From NCBI RefSeq assembly GCF_009909195.1, contig NZ_JAAAMU010000023.1, positions 38,635 to 102,634 on the forward strand: a stretch of 64,000 nucleotides of DNA, given 5' to 3'. The notes beneath the pieces were generated by a model, which did not search any database, was not told the DNA's origin, and was given only the letters and a program-made list of their open reading frames with translations. This DNA comes from Paenibacillus sacheonensis (GTDB lineage Bacteria; Bacillota; Bacilli; Paenibacillales; Paenibacillaceae). Below, in pieces: positions 8,603 through 18,200 of this stretch. Within the stretch, counting starts at the first letter, position 1, and each line of letters opens with the position of its first letter. The position numbers and the translations under genes were made by a program.

Positions 8603-9502
8603 TCAACCCTTCAGCGAGCCGATCATGATGCCTTGGACGAAATACTTCTGCACGAACGGATAGATCGCGAGCACCGGCACCGTGGCCACGACGATGAGCG
8701 AGAATTTGAGCAAATCCCGCAGACCCTGCATAGCCGCCATTTTGTTCGCGTCCACCATCATGCTGGAGTCGATGGAATTCAGAATGAGAATGTTCCGCAG
8801 AATAATCTGAAGCGGGAACAGGTTCTGCGACTTTAGGAAAATCAACGCCTCGAAGTAGGCGTTCCACTGACTGACGGCATACATGAGTACGAGCACCGCC
8901 AGTATCGGCTTGGATAAGGGGAGCACGACGCGCCATAGAAATCCGAGATCGCTGCAGCCGTCCAGCTCGGCCGCTTCGCCCAGCTCCTTCGGGATGCTCG
9001 ACTGGAAGAAGGTTCTGGCGATGATGACCTGCCAGACCGCCATCGCGCTCGGCAGGAGCATCGCCCACCGCGTATCGAGGAGATGCAAGTTCTTCACCGT
9101 GAGGTAGTACGGAATCAGTCCTCCGCTGAACATCATCGTCACCACCAGCAAGCCCATCAGGACGCCCCGGCCGTAGAACGTCGATCGCGAGAGCGGGTAC
9201 GCCATCATAACGGTCAGGCTGACGTTGATCAACACGCCGAAGACGGTGTAGAACAAGGAGTTGCCGTAGCCTGTCATGATCTGGGGATTGGAAAAGATCG
9301 CCCGGTAGCCCGCCAGGCTGAAGTCTACCGGCAGCAGCCATACCTTGCCGCTGATCACGGCCTGCGGCGAGCTGAACGAGGAGCTGAGTATATAGAGCAG
9401 CGGGTAAATGACGACCAGCAGTACCGCGGCCAGGAAAACGTACACCAGCGTCAGGAAGATTTTGTCGCCAAAGGATTCTCGAATTGCATTCGTGCGTGTC
9501 AT
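8603..9502 (-). CDS. Sugar ABC permease, LplC/YtcP type
   Basis: 299 residues, about six transmembrane helices, with the binding-protein-dependent transport signature EAAELDGCSDLGFLWRVVLPLSKP (EAA loop that docks the ATPase) around residues 185-210. The family C-terminus VQKYFVQGIMIGSLKG is present. The start at ATG 9502 follows a G-rich site and gives the family N-terminus; the frame is open further upstream but would overlap the preceding permease gene. It is the second of the three genes of this importer, 13 nt after the first permease. Confidence 0.9.
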   Translation of the reverse strand: MTRTNAIRESFGDKIFLTLVYVFLAAVLLVVIYPLLYILSSSFSSPQAVISGKVWLLPVDFSLAGYRAIFSNPQIMTGYGNSLFYTVFGVLINVSLTVMMAYPLSRSTFYGRGVLMGLLVVTMMFSGGLIPYYLTVKNLHLLDTRWAMLLPSAMAVWQVIIARTFFQSSIPKELGEAAELDGCSDLGFLWRVVLPLSKPILAVLVLMYAVSQWNAYFEALIFLKSQNLFPLQIILRNILILNSIDSSMMVDANKMAAMQGLRDLLKFSLIVVATVPVLAIYPFVQKYFVQGIMIGSLKG

Positions 9503-9515
9503 CGGTGAACGCCCC

Positions 9516-10490
9516 CTACCATAAGCTGCTCTCGGATATGCGTCTTGCCGCATAATTGACGCCGATCAAAAGGATGAGATTGATGACGGAATTAAACAGA
9601 TCGACGGCGGCCGAGAAGCTGAAGTTGGCGCCGAGCAGGCCGATCTTGTACACGTACGTCGATATCACTTCCGAAGTGCTCGTATTCAGCGGATTCTGCA
9701 TGAGGTAGATTTTCTCGAAGCCGACGTTCATGATCTGGCCGACGTTCAGTATGAGCAGCACGGTCGCGGCGGGCATGATGCCCGGAATATCGATGTGCCA
9801 TACCTTCCGCAGCCGGGAAGCCCCGTCCACCTTCGCGGCTTCATAGAGATCGACGTTGATGCCGGAGAGCGCCGCCAAATAGATTACCGCGCCGTACCCG
9901 ATCCCCTGCCAGACGTTCGACCAGACGAAGATACTGCTGAAATAGTGGGGGATGCCCATGAAATTGACCGATTCCATGCCGAACGCGTTCAGCAAATGAT
10001 CGACGAAGCCGAGCCTTGGCGACAGGAACAGGATGATCATGGATACCATGACGATCGTCGAGATGAAATACGGGGCGAAGGTGACCATCTGCACCGTTCG
10101 CTTGAAGCGCATGCTGCGAACTTCATTGAGCGCGAGAGCCAGCAGGATCGGAGCCGGAAAGCCGATGATGAGCGAGTAGATGCTGATGACCAGCGTGTTC
10201 TTGATCAGCATCCAGAAGTTCGGGGATTGGAAGAAGGTCGTGAAATGCTTCATCCCCGCCCAATCGCTGCCCGTGATGCCTCGCACCGGACTGAAATCCC
10301 GGAACGCGATCTGCGCGCCGTACATCGGAATGTACTTGAAAATAACGAGGTACGCGATCGGCAGCAGCACGAGCAGGTACAGCTGCCAGTGCCGCTTGAT
10401 TCGCTTCCCCCTGTCCCTCAGCATGAGCGAGCTGCCTCGGACGGGCGACTGGGCATTCTTCTTGGCGAGTAGTCCCGTAGTGGACGGCAT
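9516..10490 (-). CDS. Sugar ABC permease, LplB type
   Basis: 324 residues with six predicted helices and the LplB hallmarks YIPMYGAQIAFRDFSP near residue 55 and the EAA loop YEAAKVDGASRLRKVWHIDIPG near 230. It forms the membrane channel with the next gene product. I use ATG 10490, which has AAGGAAGTG upstream. It is the first gene of importer 1; a 1.2-kb non-coding stretch upstream holds low-complexity DNA and a dispersed repeat, and no clear promoter was found in the 150 nt before the start. The divergently placed-in-function YesS-like regulator gene at 11683-13890 is its likely controller. Confidence 0.9.
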   Translation of the reverse strand: MPSTTGLLAKKNAQSPVRGSSLMLRDRGKRIKRHWQLYLLVLLPIAYLVIFKYIPMYGAQIAFRDFSPVRGITGSDWAGMKHFTTFFQSPNFWMLIKNTLVISIYSLIIGFPAPILLALALNEVRSMRFKRTVQMVTFAPYFISTIVMVSMIILFLSPRLGFVDHLLNAFGMESVNFMGIPHYFSSIFVWSNVWQGIGYGAVIYLAALSGINVDLYEAAKVDGASRLRKVWHIDIPGIMPAATVLLILNVGQIMNVGFEKIYLMQNPLNTSTSEVISTYVYKIGLLGANFSFSAAVDLFNSVINLILLIGVNYAARRISESSLW

Positions 10491-10639
10491 GTCGTCTCTC
10501 ACTTCCTTTCGATCGGTGTCTGCCTTATTTCTTGGATCAATCAGAATGCTCCATGAGAAGTTTTGGCTTCGAGCGGCAGCCACCCTGATTGAATCTCACG
10601 ATAATGGAACGGGCGCGAATGGACAACGGCCACTAATCC

Positions 10640-11010
10640 GCGGCTGGATCATTTTTCCGCGCCCGCGCCGCGCTTGGGCTGGCGGCGATCGGCGCGCAAT
10701 TTTCGGCTGGCGCGCAGCTTTCCGCGGCGGCGGTTTTAGGCGGCGGGCGCGGGGGCGCCGGGCCGCTAGTCGCGGGAGGCGGAGGCGCTTGGCGCGGAGG
10801 CGATCGGCGCGGAGGCGCGGGGATGCTAGCCGCGGAGTCGCTAGTCGCGGGAAGGCGGAGGCTGGAGCAAAGCCGTGGAGGCATTTGGCGCGGGGGGCGT
10901 TTGGCACTGAGGCGCTAGAAGCGAAGGCGCTTAGTGCGGGAAGGCGATGGTGTTCGGCGCCGAGGCGCGGGGGCGCTTGGTGCGAACCGCTAGACGCGGA
11001 AACGGATGTA
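10640..11010. repeat. G-rich low-complexity tract of degenerate short units
   Basis: About 370 bp of strand-asymmetric sequence (G-rich on +), built from degenerate 15-18 bp units such as GGCGATCGGCGCGGA and GGCGCTTAGTGCGGGAA. Open frames across it on both strands encode only Ala/Arg/Pro-rich nonsense and lack ribosome-binding sites. It directly precedes the 185-bp element at 11109. Confidence 0.7.
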
Positions 11011-11108
11011 GTTGCCGTGGAGCCGCTTAGCTGCTTGTAGCCGGGTCCCGGGGGCCGCTGGGCGAGGAGCCGTAGGTGCGGGCGTCATCACAATGAACTC
11101 CACCTGCG

Positions 11109-11293
11109 CTAACGCAACTCAGCGACCTTATTTAAGGCTTTTGAGCCTCTCCAGCAATCTAACGAAACTCAGAAACGTTATTTGGCTAAAACCAGGGTGA
11201 ACGAGGCGTTTTTTGACTAAATAACGATACTGACACTCGTTACAATTTTGAAACGCCCAAAAACAAGCAAATAACGCTTCATAGTATCGTTAG
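11109..11293. repeat. 185-bp four-module dispersed repeat, copy 1 (subtype B)
   Basis: Four 24-nt modules of the form CTAACG-N11-CGTTATT: direct at 11109-11132 and 11159-11182, inverted at 11220-11243 and 11270-11293. Module starts are 50 bp apart in each pair. Between modules, arms such as AGGCT-TTTG-AGCCT form small hairpins. It lies in a non-coding gap between importer 1 and the YesS-like gene. Confidence 0.9.
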
Positions 11294-11420
11294 CACGGAT
11301 GAGCACTGAAAACCGTGTGCCGCTTCCTGCCATTGTCGCTTAAACGTCACGATACGCCGCCGCTGCCTCCCGTCGCCGCTTGCACGCGCGACACCGTCGC
11401 GAGGCACCGTAAAAGGCGCA

Positions 11421-11444
11421 CATAACGATACCTAGTTTCGTTAG
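11421..11444 (-). repeat. Solo module of the dispersed repeat
   Basis: A single 24-nt unit in inverted orientation; read on minus it is CTAACGAAACT-AGGTAT-CGTTATG. It is 128 bp beyond the complete copy at 11109-11293. The rest of 11294-11568 shows no gene. Confidence 0.75.
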
Positions 11445-11568
11445 GCGTGCACGCTAGCGATTTCGTGCACGCAGACGTTGGCGAGTACCAAGCCCGCCAA
11501 CGGAGTTCGTCACCTCTGCCGTCCGCTGCCACCATCCTGCGCCGCCCCTGCCTTCCCCGCGTTAACGC

Positions 11569-11618
11569 AAAAAAGGCCTCGTGCAGGCAAGCGCGCTTCT
11601 GCTGCCTGTGCGAGGCCT
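11569..11618 (-). terminator. Terminator of the YesS-like gene
   Basis: Minus-strand stem GGCCTCGCACAGGCA / TGCCTGCACGAGGCC followed by TTTTTT (11569-11574), 65 nt after the stop at 11683. Confidence 0.85.
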
Positions 11619-11682
11619 TTACGCCATCACCAAACCCAAGCAGCTCGCCGGCGCATCTTTCGGCCGCTGCTCCTGCCGCTTC

Positions 11683-13890
11683 TTACATCGCGTTTCTCTT
11701 TCGGTAATCGACGGGAGATAAACCTTCCACCTTGCGAAATACCCTGCGAAACGTCGCCGCGCTGACATACCCTACCCGCTCGCCGACCTCCTGAATGGAG
11801 TCCGGATGCTCCAGCAGTTGCTTCTTCGCGGCCATGATGCGCAGCTGGGTCAGGTAGTCCAGGAAATTCTCGCCGAATTCCTCTTTGAACAGCTGGCTGA
11901 TATATTTGGCGTTTAAGCCGAATTTGTCGCCGAGGAATTCAAGCGACAGCTCCGGATTCGCATAGTGGAGCCCGATATAGGACCTGATCTCCTGCAGCAG
12001 CTGGTGATGCTGGCGGCTGCCGTGCAGCCGTTCCATCTGTGCGGCGAATCGCGCCAACGTGCCGGCGCATAGACGCTGCAGCTCCTCAAGCGTATCGAAC
12101 TCCTCGATGATCTGCCGAAGCGACGGCGCTGTCTCGTTCACCCAATACTCATAGTATTCTTTCGAAGCTTCCGACAGCTGAACGTCCATATGCGCGGCGA
12201 AATACCGGCACAGCTCCGCGATTTCGCTCTTCGTCAGGCGACAGGCGCGCATGCCCGCGAAGAAATGATCGCAGCTTTCCTGCCAGGCTTCTTCGTGAAG
12301 CCGAAGCTGCCGAATCAGGAGATGAATCGCCTGAAGATGCTTGTTCGTCGCCTTTTCCGTCTGCTGCATCGCCGTATCCGGTCCGCCGATGACGCGGTTG
12401 TGGCCAAGCGTCGCTTTGTACGACAGCGCTTTCTGTGCCTGCTTGTGGGATTCGCCGGCCGCCCCCGCTCCGGCCTCCTCCGTCTCTCCGAGTCCGATCG
12501 TCACGGAGAATGCCAGATGCCGGCTGACCCAGTCGGTGATATGAGCCGCGGTCTCCGCAGCGGTATCCTCGGCCGCGCCGTTCATGAACAGAATGCCGGT
12601 CATCTGCAGCGGCGACGTCCATTCCAGCCAGACTTGAACATCGGGCTGCGCGGTGAACAGCTCGTGGGACGCGCTGCTGACGACGAACTTGAACAAGGAC
12701 TGGTCGCGGAGCTTGTATTGGTTGAACATCTGCTCCGGGTGGTCGATCTCGAGCACGAAGACCCGCAGCCGGTCATGCGGCGGCAGCAAGGAGGGCTCCA
12801 GCCATTCCGTCTGCTCCCCTGCGGTCAACAGCAGCTCGCGGAAGAGCGACTTCTGCTTACGGGCCGCCGTCTCGCGGGCTTCCTTCCGGAACAGCTCCGT
12901 CTGCTCGGCGAAATTGTTGATGGCCGTCTCGATAAACGTGAACTCATCAACCGCCAGTCTTCCGAGCGTAGGCTTGCCCGTGCCGAATTGATCTTGAATG
13001 CGAAAGACGAGGTCCGCGATCGGTTTATAGTTCTTGCGCGTCACGTACACGATCGAAGCGCCGCCGGCCACGAAGCTGAGCAGCCCGAGCACCAGCCATA
13101 CGCTCGACAGGCTGGAGATCAGCTCGCCCGTCCGGCCGTTCGTGATGCCGCTCTCCGCTGTCCAGCCGGTATATCTCGAAGTCTGGCTGGCCAGAACTTT
13201 TCGTTTGCCGGCGCCGCCGTCCTGCTTGAACAAGGGCTGGCCTTCATTGTCATACAGCTGGACGAAGGACTGCCCCGGCTCGTACATCTCGCGCATCATC
13301 ATGCGCAGCGATGCCAGGCTAATGTTAACGACGATCATGCCGTCCTTGCTGCTGCTGAACGACACGTTATGGACGAGACTGATGACATCCTTCGGTTTCT
13401 GGGACTCGAATTCGCCGTACGTGCGAAAAGCGCTCCATGTGGAAATATAGGTCGCTTTGGCACGCTGCTGGCTCCGGATGAAGTCGATGTCCGCAAACTG
13501 ATCCATTGACTTCGTATTGCCGTTAAACACGATGCCGTCCTTGTAGCGAACCAGATAATACGAATCGATCATCGGCATCGCCTGCTTCATTAATTGCATT
13601 TGATTGACGATCTGGTAATTGAGATACACGTTATCCTTGCCGCGTTCCTGAAAGAAATCGGAGAGCAGTTTATTGGATACGAAATCCCGTATCAGCATAT
13701 TGTCGAGCGAACGCAGGCTGATGTCCACGGATTGAAGCAGCTGATTCACGAAGACTTCGCTGGATTCCTTCGTGTTGCGGTTGTTTTGCTGGACGAGCGT
13801 CTGGAAGAAGACGAAGAAGAGGAAGGAGAAGAGGAGACAGAAGATTGGCAGATAGGACCAGATCATTTTGTGCATCCAAGTTCGATTCAA
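11683..13890 (-). CDS. Membrane-anchored AraC-family regulator (YesS/YtdP-like)
   Basis: 735 residues: transmembrane helix at about 12-35, an extracellular sensing region (about 36-285, Cache-like), a second helix near 285-305, a HAMP-like/linker part, and a C-terminal AraC DNA-binding domain (about 630-735, with LSLEFLGDKFGLNAKYISQL and the second helix-turn-helix QEVGERVGYVSAATFRRVF). This one-protein sensor-regulator architecture is that of Bacillus YesS, which activates rhamnogalacturonan genes. It most likely senses a sugar outside and activates importer 1 and glycosidase genes. The start is TTG 13890 with AAGGA upstream. It has its own terminator (11569-11618) and a promoter with a cre site (13949-14002). 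Confidence 0.88.
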   Translation of the reverse strand: MNRTWMHKMIWSYLPIFCLLFSFLFFVFFQTLVQQNNRNTKESSEVFVNQLLQSVDISLRSLDNMLIRDFVSNKLLSDFFQERGKDNVYLNYQIVNQMQLMKQAMPMIDSYYLVRYKDGIVFNGNTKSMDQFADIDFIRSQQRAKATYISTWSAFRTYGEFESQKPKDVISLVHNVSFSSSKDGMIVVNISLASLRMMMREMYEPGQSFVQLYDNEGQPLFKQDGGAGKRKVLASQTSRYTGWTAESGITNGRTGELISSLSSVWLVLGLLSFVAGGASIVYVTRKNYKPIADLVFRIQDQFGTGKPTLGRLAVDEFTFIETAINNFAEQTELFRKEARETAARKQKSLFRELLLTAGEQTEWLEPSLLPPHDRLRVFVLEIDHPEQMFNQYKLRDQSLFKFVVSSASHELFTAQPDVQVWLEWTSPLQMTGILFMNGAAEDTAAETAAHITDWVSRHLAFSVTIGLGETEEAGAGAAGESHKQAQKALSYKATLGHNRVIGGPDTAMQQTEKATNKHLQAIHLLIRQLRLHEEAWQESCDHFFAGMRACRLTKSEIAELCRYFAAHMDVQLSEASKEYYEYWVNETAPSLRQIIEEFDTLEELQRLCAGTLARFAAQMERLHGSRQHHQLLQEIRSYIGLHYANPELSLEFLGDKFGLNAKYISQLFKEEFGENFLDYLTQLRIMAAKKQLLEHPDSIQEVGERVGYVSAATFRRVFRKVEGLSPVDYRKRNAM

Positions 13891-13948
13891 GCGTCATCAT
13901 TCCTTTTGGGAGGTTAAGATCTGAACGCATGGAGGGTGCTCTACATGA

Positions 13949-14002
13949 ATGTAAACGCATTCATTACTCTCTATTATAAACCGGGCCGGAAGAAGTTGTC
14001 TG
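13949..14002 (-). promoter_or_regulatory. Promoter with cre (CcpA) operator for the YesS-like gene
   Basis: cre box TGTAAACGCATTCA (+ strand, 13950-13963) matches the CcpA consensus TGNAARCGNWWWCA at every fixed position. On the minus strand a -10 TATAAT (13973-13978) lies just upstream of it with a weak -35 CAGACA (13997-14002, 18-nt spacer), so CcpA bound here would cover the transcription start. This implies glucose repression of the regulator. Confidence 0.75.
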
Positions 14003-14051
14003 CCTTAAAAGTTATTATTTTCCATCCTTATAAATTAGAGCCGGTCGGACG

Positions 14052-14083
14052 AAAAAAGAAACCCGCCGAGTAAAGCGGGTTCC
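14052..14083 (-). terminator. Terminator of the PhyH-family gene
   Basis: Minus-strand hairpin AACCCGC-TTTACTCG-GCGGGTT followed by CTTTTTTC; it lies 45 nt after the stop at 14129. Confidence 0.85.
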
Positions 14084-14128
14084 TAGCGATTCACGGATGC
14101 GGTCCTATATAAGTTACATATGGGTCAG

Positions 14129-14935
14129 TCAGTCTTCGAATGCCTTGGCTGGATATCCGGCTCCGAACGGCGCGTCGGGACGCTCGAATTCTCCCGCCAA
14201 GTAGCGGCGTACGGGGGTCGTGCGCGCCAGGTAGTCCTTGTCGTTCGCGAACCGATCGGAGAACCGGACCCATGGCGGACTGTAAATATAATGCATGGTA
14301 TAGCGGTCGTAATCGCCGTCGTGGGCAAAGGTGCGATGCCATACGGCATTGTGGAACAGCAGCACGGAACCCGCAGGCGCGCAGATGACCTGTCCGATCG
14401 GCACATCGCCCTTCTCGCGGCGAATATCCGCCGGGAGCGGAACCTGCGCCCGATGGCTGCCCGGAATCATCTCCATATTGCCCATTCGCGGCAGCGATTG
14501 GTCGGTTAAGAGATACGAAGCGCGAAGCTGCAGCAGCGGGATCGGATACGACAGCTGCTTGAAATCATAGGCGCCCGAGCCGTCCTGATGCCAGCCGCCG
14601 AAGCCGCCGAACGCCGGCTGCTTCGTGCACCAGGCGGACTGCAGAATGAACCGGACGCCATATAGCGCCCGCACCTTCGGCAGCACGGCAGGATGATCGA
14701 TCAAATCCTCGAGCACCTGCTCCGTCTCGAAGCCGCGTCCGACCTGGGCCCAGCCGGTCGTGCCCTCTTGCTCATGAAGACGCGTCGCGGCTTCCAGGCA
14801 GGCCTTCGTTTGCTCGGCCGACAATACGCCCGGAATCACGAGATATCCCCATGATTCAAACATAAAACGATCCAGCTCGGTAAATGCGCCGGGCTCGGAA
14901 ATGGCATTCAATCCTTGGAATGGTTCAGCGGTCAT
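14129..14935 (-). CDS. Phytanoyl-CoA dioxygenase (PhyH)-family oxygenase
   Basis: 268 residues. The Fe(II)/2-oxoglutarate fold is visible: WHQDGS gives the metal pair H116 and D118, FHNAVWHRT the distal His (H195 or H200), and GSHR at 159-162 is the usual loop. Enzymes of this family hydroxylate or halogenate small molecules using 2-oxoglutarate and O2; the substrate cannot be told. The start at ATG 14935 has GGGAGGTTG at good spacing (the frame is open further up without such a site). It is a single-gene unit with its own terminator, set between the YesS-like gene and a large glycosidase, so a role in modifying a plant-derived compound is conceivable but unproven. Confidence 0.82.
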   Translation of the reverse strand: MTAEPFQGLNAISEPGAFTELDRFMFESWGYLVIPGVLSAEQTKACLEAATRLHEQEGTTGWAQVGRGFETEQVLEDLIDHPAVLPKVRALYGVRFILQSAWCTKQPAFGGFGGWHQDGSGAYDFKQLSYPIPLLQLRASYLLTDQSLPRMGNMEMIPGSHRAQVPLPADIRREKGDVPIGQVICAPAGSVLLFHNAVWHRTFAHDGDYDRYTMHYIYSPPWVRFSDRFANDKDYLARTTPVRRYLAGEFERPDAPFGAGYPAKAFED

Positions 14936-15138
14936 GAGGACAACCTCCCGAATTGGATGAACGAGCAGTCCGCGATTACAGCTGCCGCAGCTGCTCCCAT
15001 AAATATGCGATCTACCAAAATCTATCATACCTTTCGCCTGGAGGCTAGTCTCCAAACGTCCCTGCTGCGATGGTCGCAGAGGAGCTTATGGGGGAGTAGT
15101 CCCTGGCTGTGCAAACTCACCTGCGGTATACGCAATTC

Positions 15139-15172
15139 AAAAAGAGACCGCAGCTTTCGCCGCAGCCTCTCT
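15139..15172 (-). terminator. Terminator of the large glycosidase gene
   Basis: Minus-strand hairpin with outer stem AGAGA/TCTCT and inner stem GCGGC-GAAA-GCTGC (one G-T pair), ending in TTTTT, 36 nt after the stop at 15208. The remainder of 14936-15207 shows no gene. Confidence 0.65.
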
Positions 15173-15207
15173 TGTCGACATTGCCTCTCTTATTTCCTCT
15201 AGTTCGG

Positions 15208-18200
15208 TCAGCCGTTAGACAAGACGAGATCATCCACATAGATCGTGCCGTTCACGTCAAGGGTTTGGATCACGACCCGTACGCTTGCCGTATTGGCCGG
15301 CGCCGCGTAGCTGCCGTGAACGTTCGTCCAGCCGCTCGGCGTTGCGGCGTTGAAGCTGCCAGCCGTATTGCTCGAGAGGACTTGGCCGCCGCCGTCAAGA
15401 AACTCGACAAGAAAATTAATATGGGATCCGGTAATCGCCGGAATGTTTACATAACCGTTCAGTACATATTGCAGCCCGGCGGTACCCGTAACCGTCTGCT
15501 GCGTGCCGAGCCATGCGCCCGAATCGGTTTCGATTTTGAGCGACGCGTCTCCCGAACGCTTCACGACCGTATCCCTTGCAATGAACCATGCTTTATCCGA
15601 CGTCCACTCGGTCGGTTTGCCAGAGCCGTTATCCGTCTCGAAGCCCGGATTGAGCAGCAGATTGACGGCCGGAGCCGGTTCGGAAATATCGCAATGCTTC
15701 TCTACGCCGACGACAGGATCGCCGAAGACGGCATTGGTGCATGAGACGCCACCGGTGAACGTCCCCGTCGCATAGGTTCCGTTCGCGCCATAGCGGACCG
15801 TCTTCGTCCCCGTGAAGCTGCATGCGCCGCCTTCGGTCGCGCAGAAGGTCCATGTCCCTGCGGCATTCGGCTCCGTCGTCACGCTGAGCGAGCCGCTCGC
15901 AGGCGATACGTTGCCGGAGGCATCCCGCGCCTTGACGGTGAAGCCGTAAGCCGTACCCGGCGTTAGACCGGTGACCGTATAATTCGTTTGGCCCGTCGTG
16001 GATCCGGCCAAGGAATCGCCGTTATAAATGTCGTATGCCGTTACTCCGACATTATCCGTCGAAGCCGTCCAAGCCAGACTCACGCTCGTGGACGTCTTGG
16101 CAGGCGAGGTCAAGCTGCCGGGCGCCGTCGGCGCCGCCGAATCTCCGCCTCCCGTCCCCGTCGTCGTTACCGTGACCGCCGTGCTGGCCGGCGATGCATT
16201 GCCGGCGGCGTCCTTCGCCTTCACCGTGTAGGTGTAGGCGGTACCTGCCGCAAGACCGGTATCCGTAAACGCATTCCACCCCGAGGAACCGACCAGCGCG
16301 CCATTGCGGTAGACATCATAGCCCGTCACGCCGTAATTATCCGTCGATTCGTTCCAAGAGAGATCGATCGTCGAAGCGGTTTTGCCGGTCGAAGCGACTC
16401 CCGCCGGAGTCGAAGGCGCCTGCGTATCGGCCGCTGCCTTGGCAAGCGAGAAATCGTCCAGATGAAGCGTCATATCCAGCGTGGCGAAATGGATATAGGC
16501 TCTCGCGAAAGCCGTTCCGGCCGGAGCCGTCGTCTTGCCGTTGACGTTGACCCAGCCGTTCGTCGTCCCCGTCAGCGCGGCGAAGGTTTGCTCTCCGATC
16601 GCGTTCTTGTCGGCATTCAGGAATTTCAGCATCACTCTGACCGTCGTTGCCGCATTGCGGCCGATGTTGACATAGCCGTCCAGCGCATAGGCTTGACCCG
16701 GCACAGCCGGAATATCCTGCCCCGTGCCGAACCATGCGTTCGTGTTTCCATCCACCTTCATCGACGAGGCGCCGCTGCGGGCGACCGACGTATCCCGCGT
16801 GCAATAATAAAATTGCTCGCAAGGCCAGTTCGCCAGTCTACCCGTGCCGTCGTCGATTTCGAAGCCCGGATTCGCCAGGAAATTGGCATTCGGGGCAAAG
16901 GTCGTTACCACCGCCGTGCCTGCGGCGGATACGTTATTCCGGGCATCCTTGGCCTTGACCGAATACGCGTACGCGGTCGACGGCGTCAGCCCGGTATCCG
17001 TATAGGATAATGCGCTTGTCGTCGAGCCGATCAGCGCCGCGCCCCTATAAATATCGTAGCCCGTGACCGAGACATTGTCGGTCGACGCCTCCCAGGAAAG
17101 CGAAACCGCGGTATCGCTCTTGCCGGATACGATTACGTTCGCGGGAGCCGTCGGCGCGACGGCGTCCAGCGGGTTGGTCGATACGACATACGAGACGGCG
17201 GACGACGTGTTGCCCGCGGCGTCCTTCGCGGCGATCGTATACGTATACGACGTATTGGCCGCAAGGCCGCTGTCCGTAAACCCGGTCTTGCCGTTGTTTG
17301 TTGCCGCTACGGTCCCGTTACGGGAGATAACGTAACCCGCGACGCCTAAATTATCGAACGAAGGATCCCAGCCCAGGCTGACCGTCGCATCCGTCTTCCC
17401 GGTAACGACGACGTTGGCGGGCTGCGTCGGCGCTTGGGCATCCGCCGCGGCGCTGCCCTGCCGCACGACCTTCACCGCGATGTCGCGCGCGAAAGACGGA
17501 ATGGCAAGCACGAGATTGCCGCCCGAAGCAGCGGCCGTTGCCGTCGACATCGTCGCGCCGGATACGGTATCGACGAAACGAATGTCGTAGGTGCCGTTAT
17601 TCATGGACGGCAGCGTGAAGCTCATGCCGCTTACGGTTCTCGGCGTACCGACATCGTAGGTCGCCTGCGTATCGTTCACCCACAGCAGCGCCCGATCCGC
17701 GTTCTTGAACGCTCCGACCTTGGCGTCGTTGCTCTGCAGGCCGTAATCGACATGTGGCATGGAAGGCAAATAATACTCTTCCGGTTTGATGAAACCGGCG
17801 AACGCGTTGTAAAATTCCTTGTACACCGGCGGCAGGTTAAATCCGCTTAAGACAGGGTCCTGATCCTCGACCCACAGTAGATTCGCGCCGGCGGCTCCCG
17901 CCCGGAACACCGGTCCCCAGATTCCGTCATGGACGAAACGCTTCGTCAGCGGAGCGCCGAGCGTCCCGGCGCCGGGCCCGGTATAGCCGACCTCGCCGAT
18001 GAAGGTCGGCCGATTGCCGTAGTTGGCCAGCGAATACTTAATATTGGATTCCCAAATGTCCATCCCGTTCTTCGAATCGATGTAGAAGTGATGATTGACG
18101 GCATTCAGCGTCGTAAGCGGTCCCCACGAGGTCTGATTGAAGCCGAGCTGGTCCATCCAGGCGAAGCTTGTCGTCGTAGGATGATGATAGAAGTCGAGGC

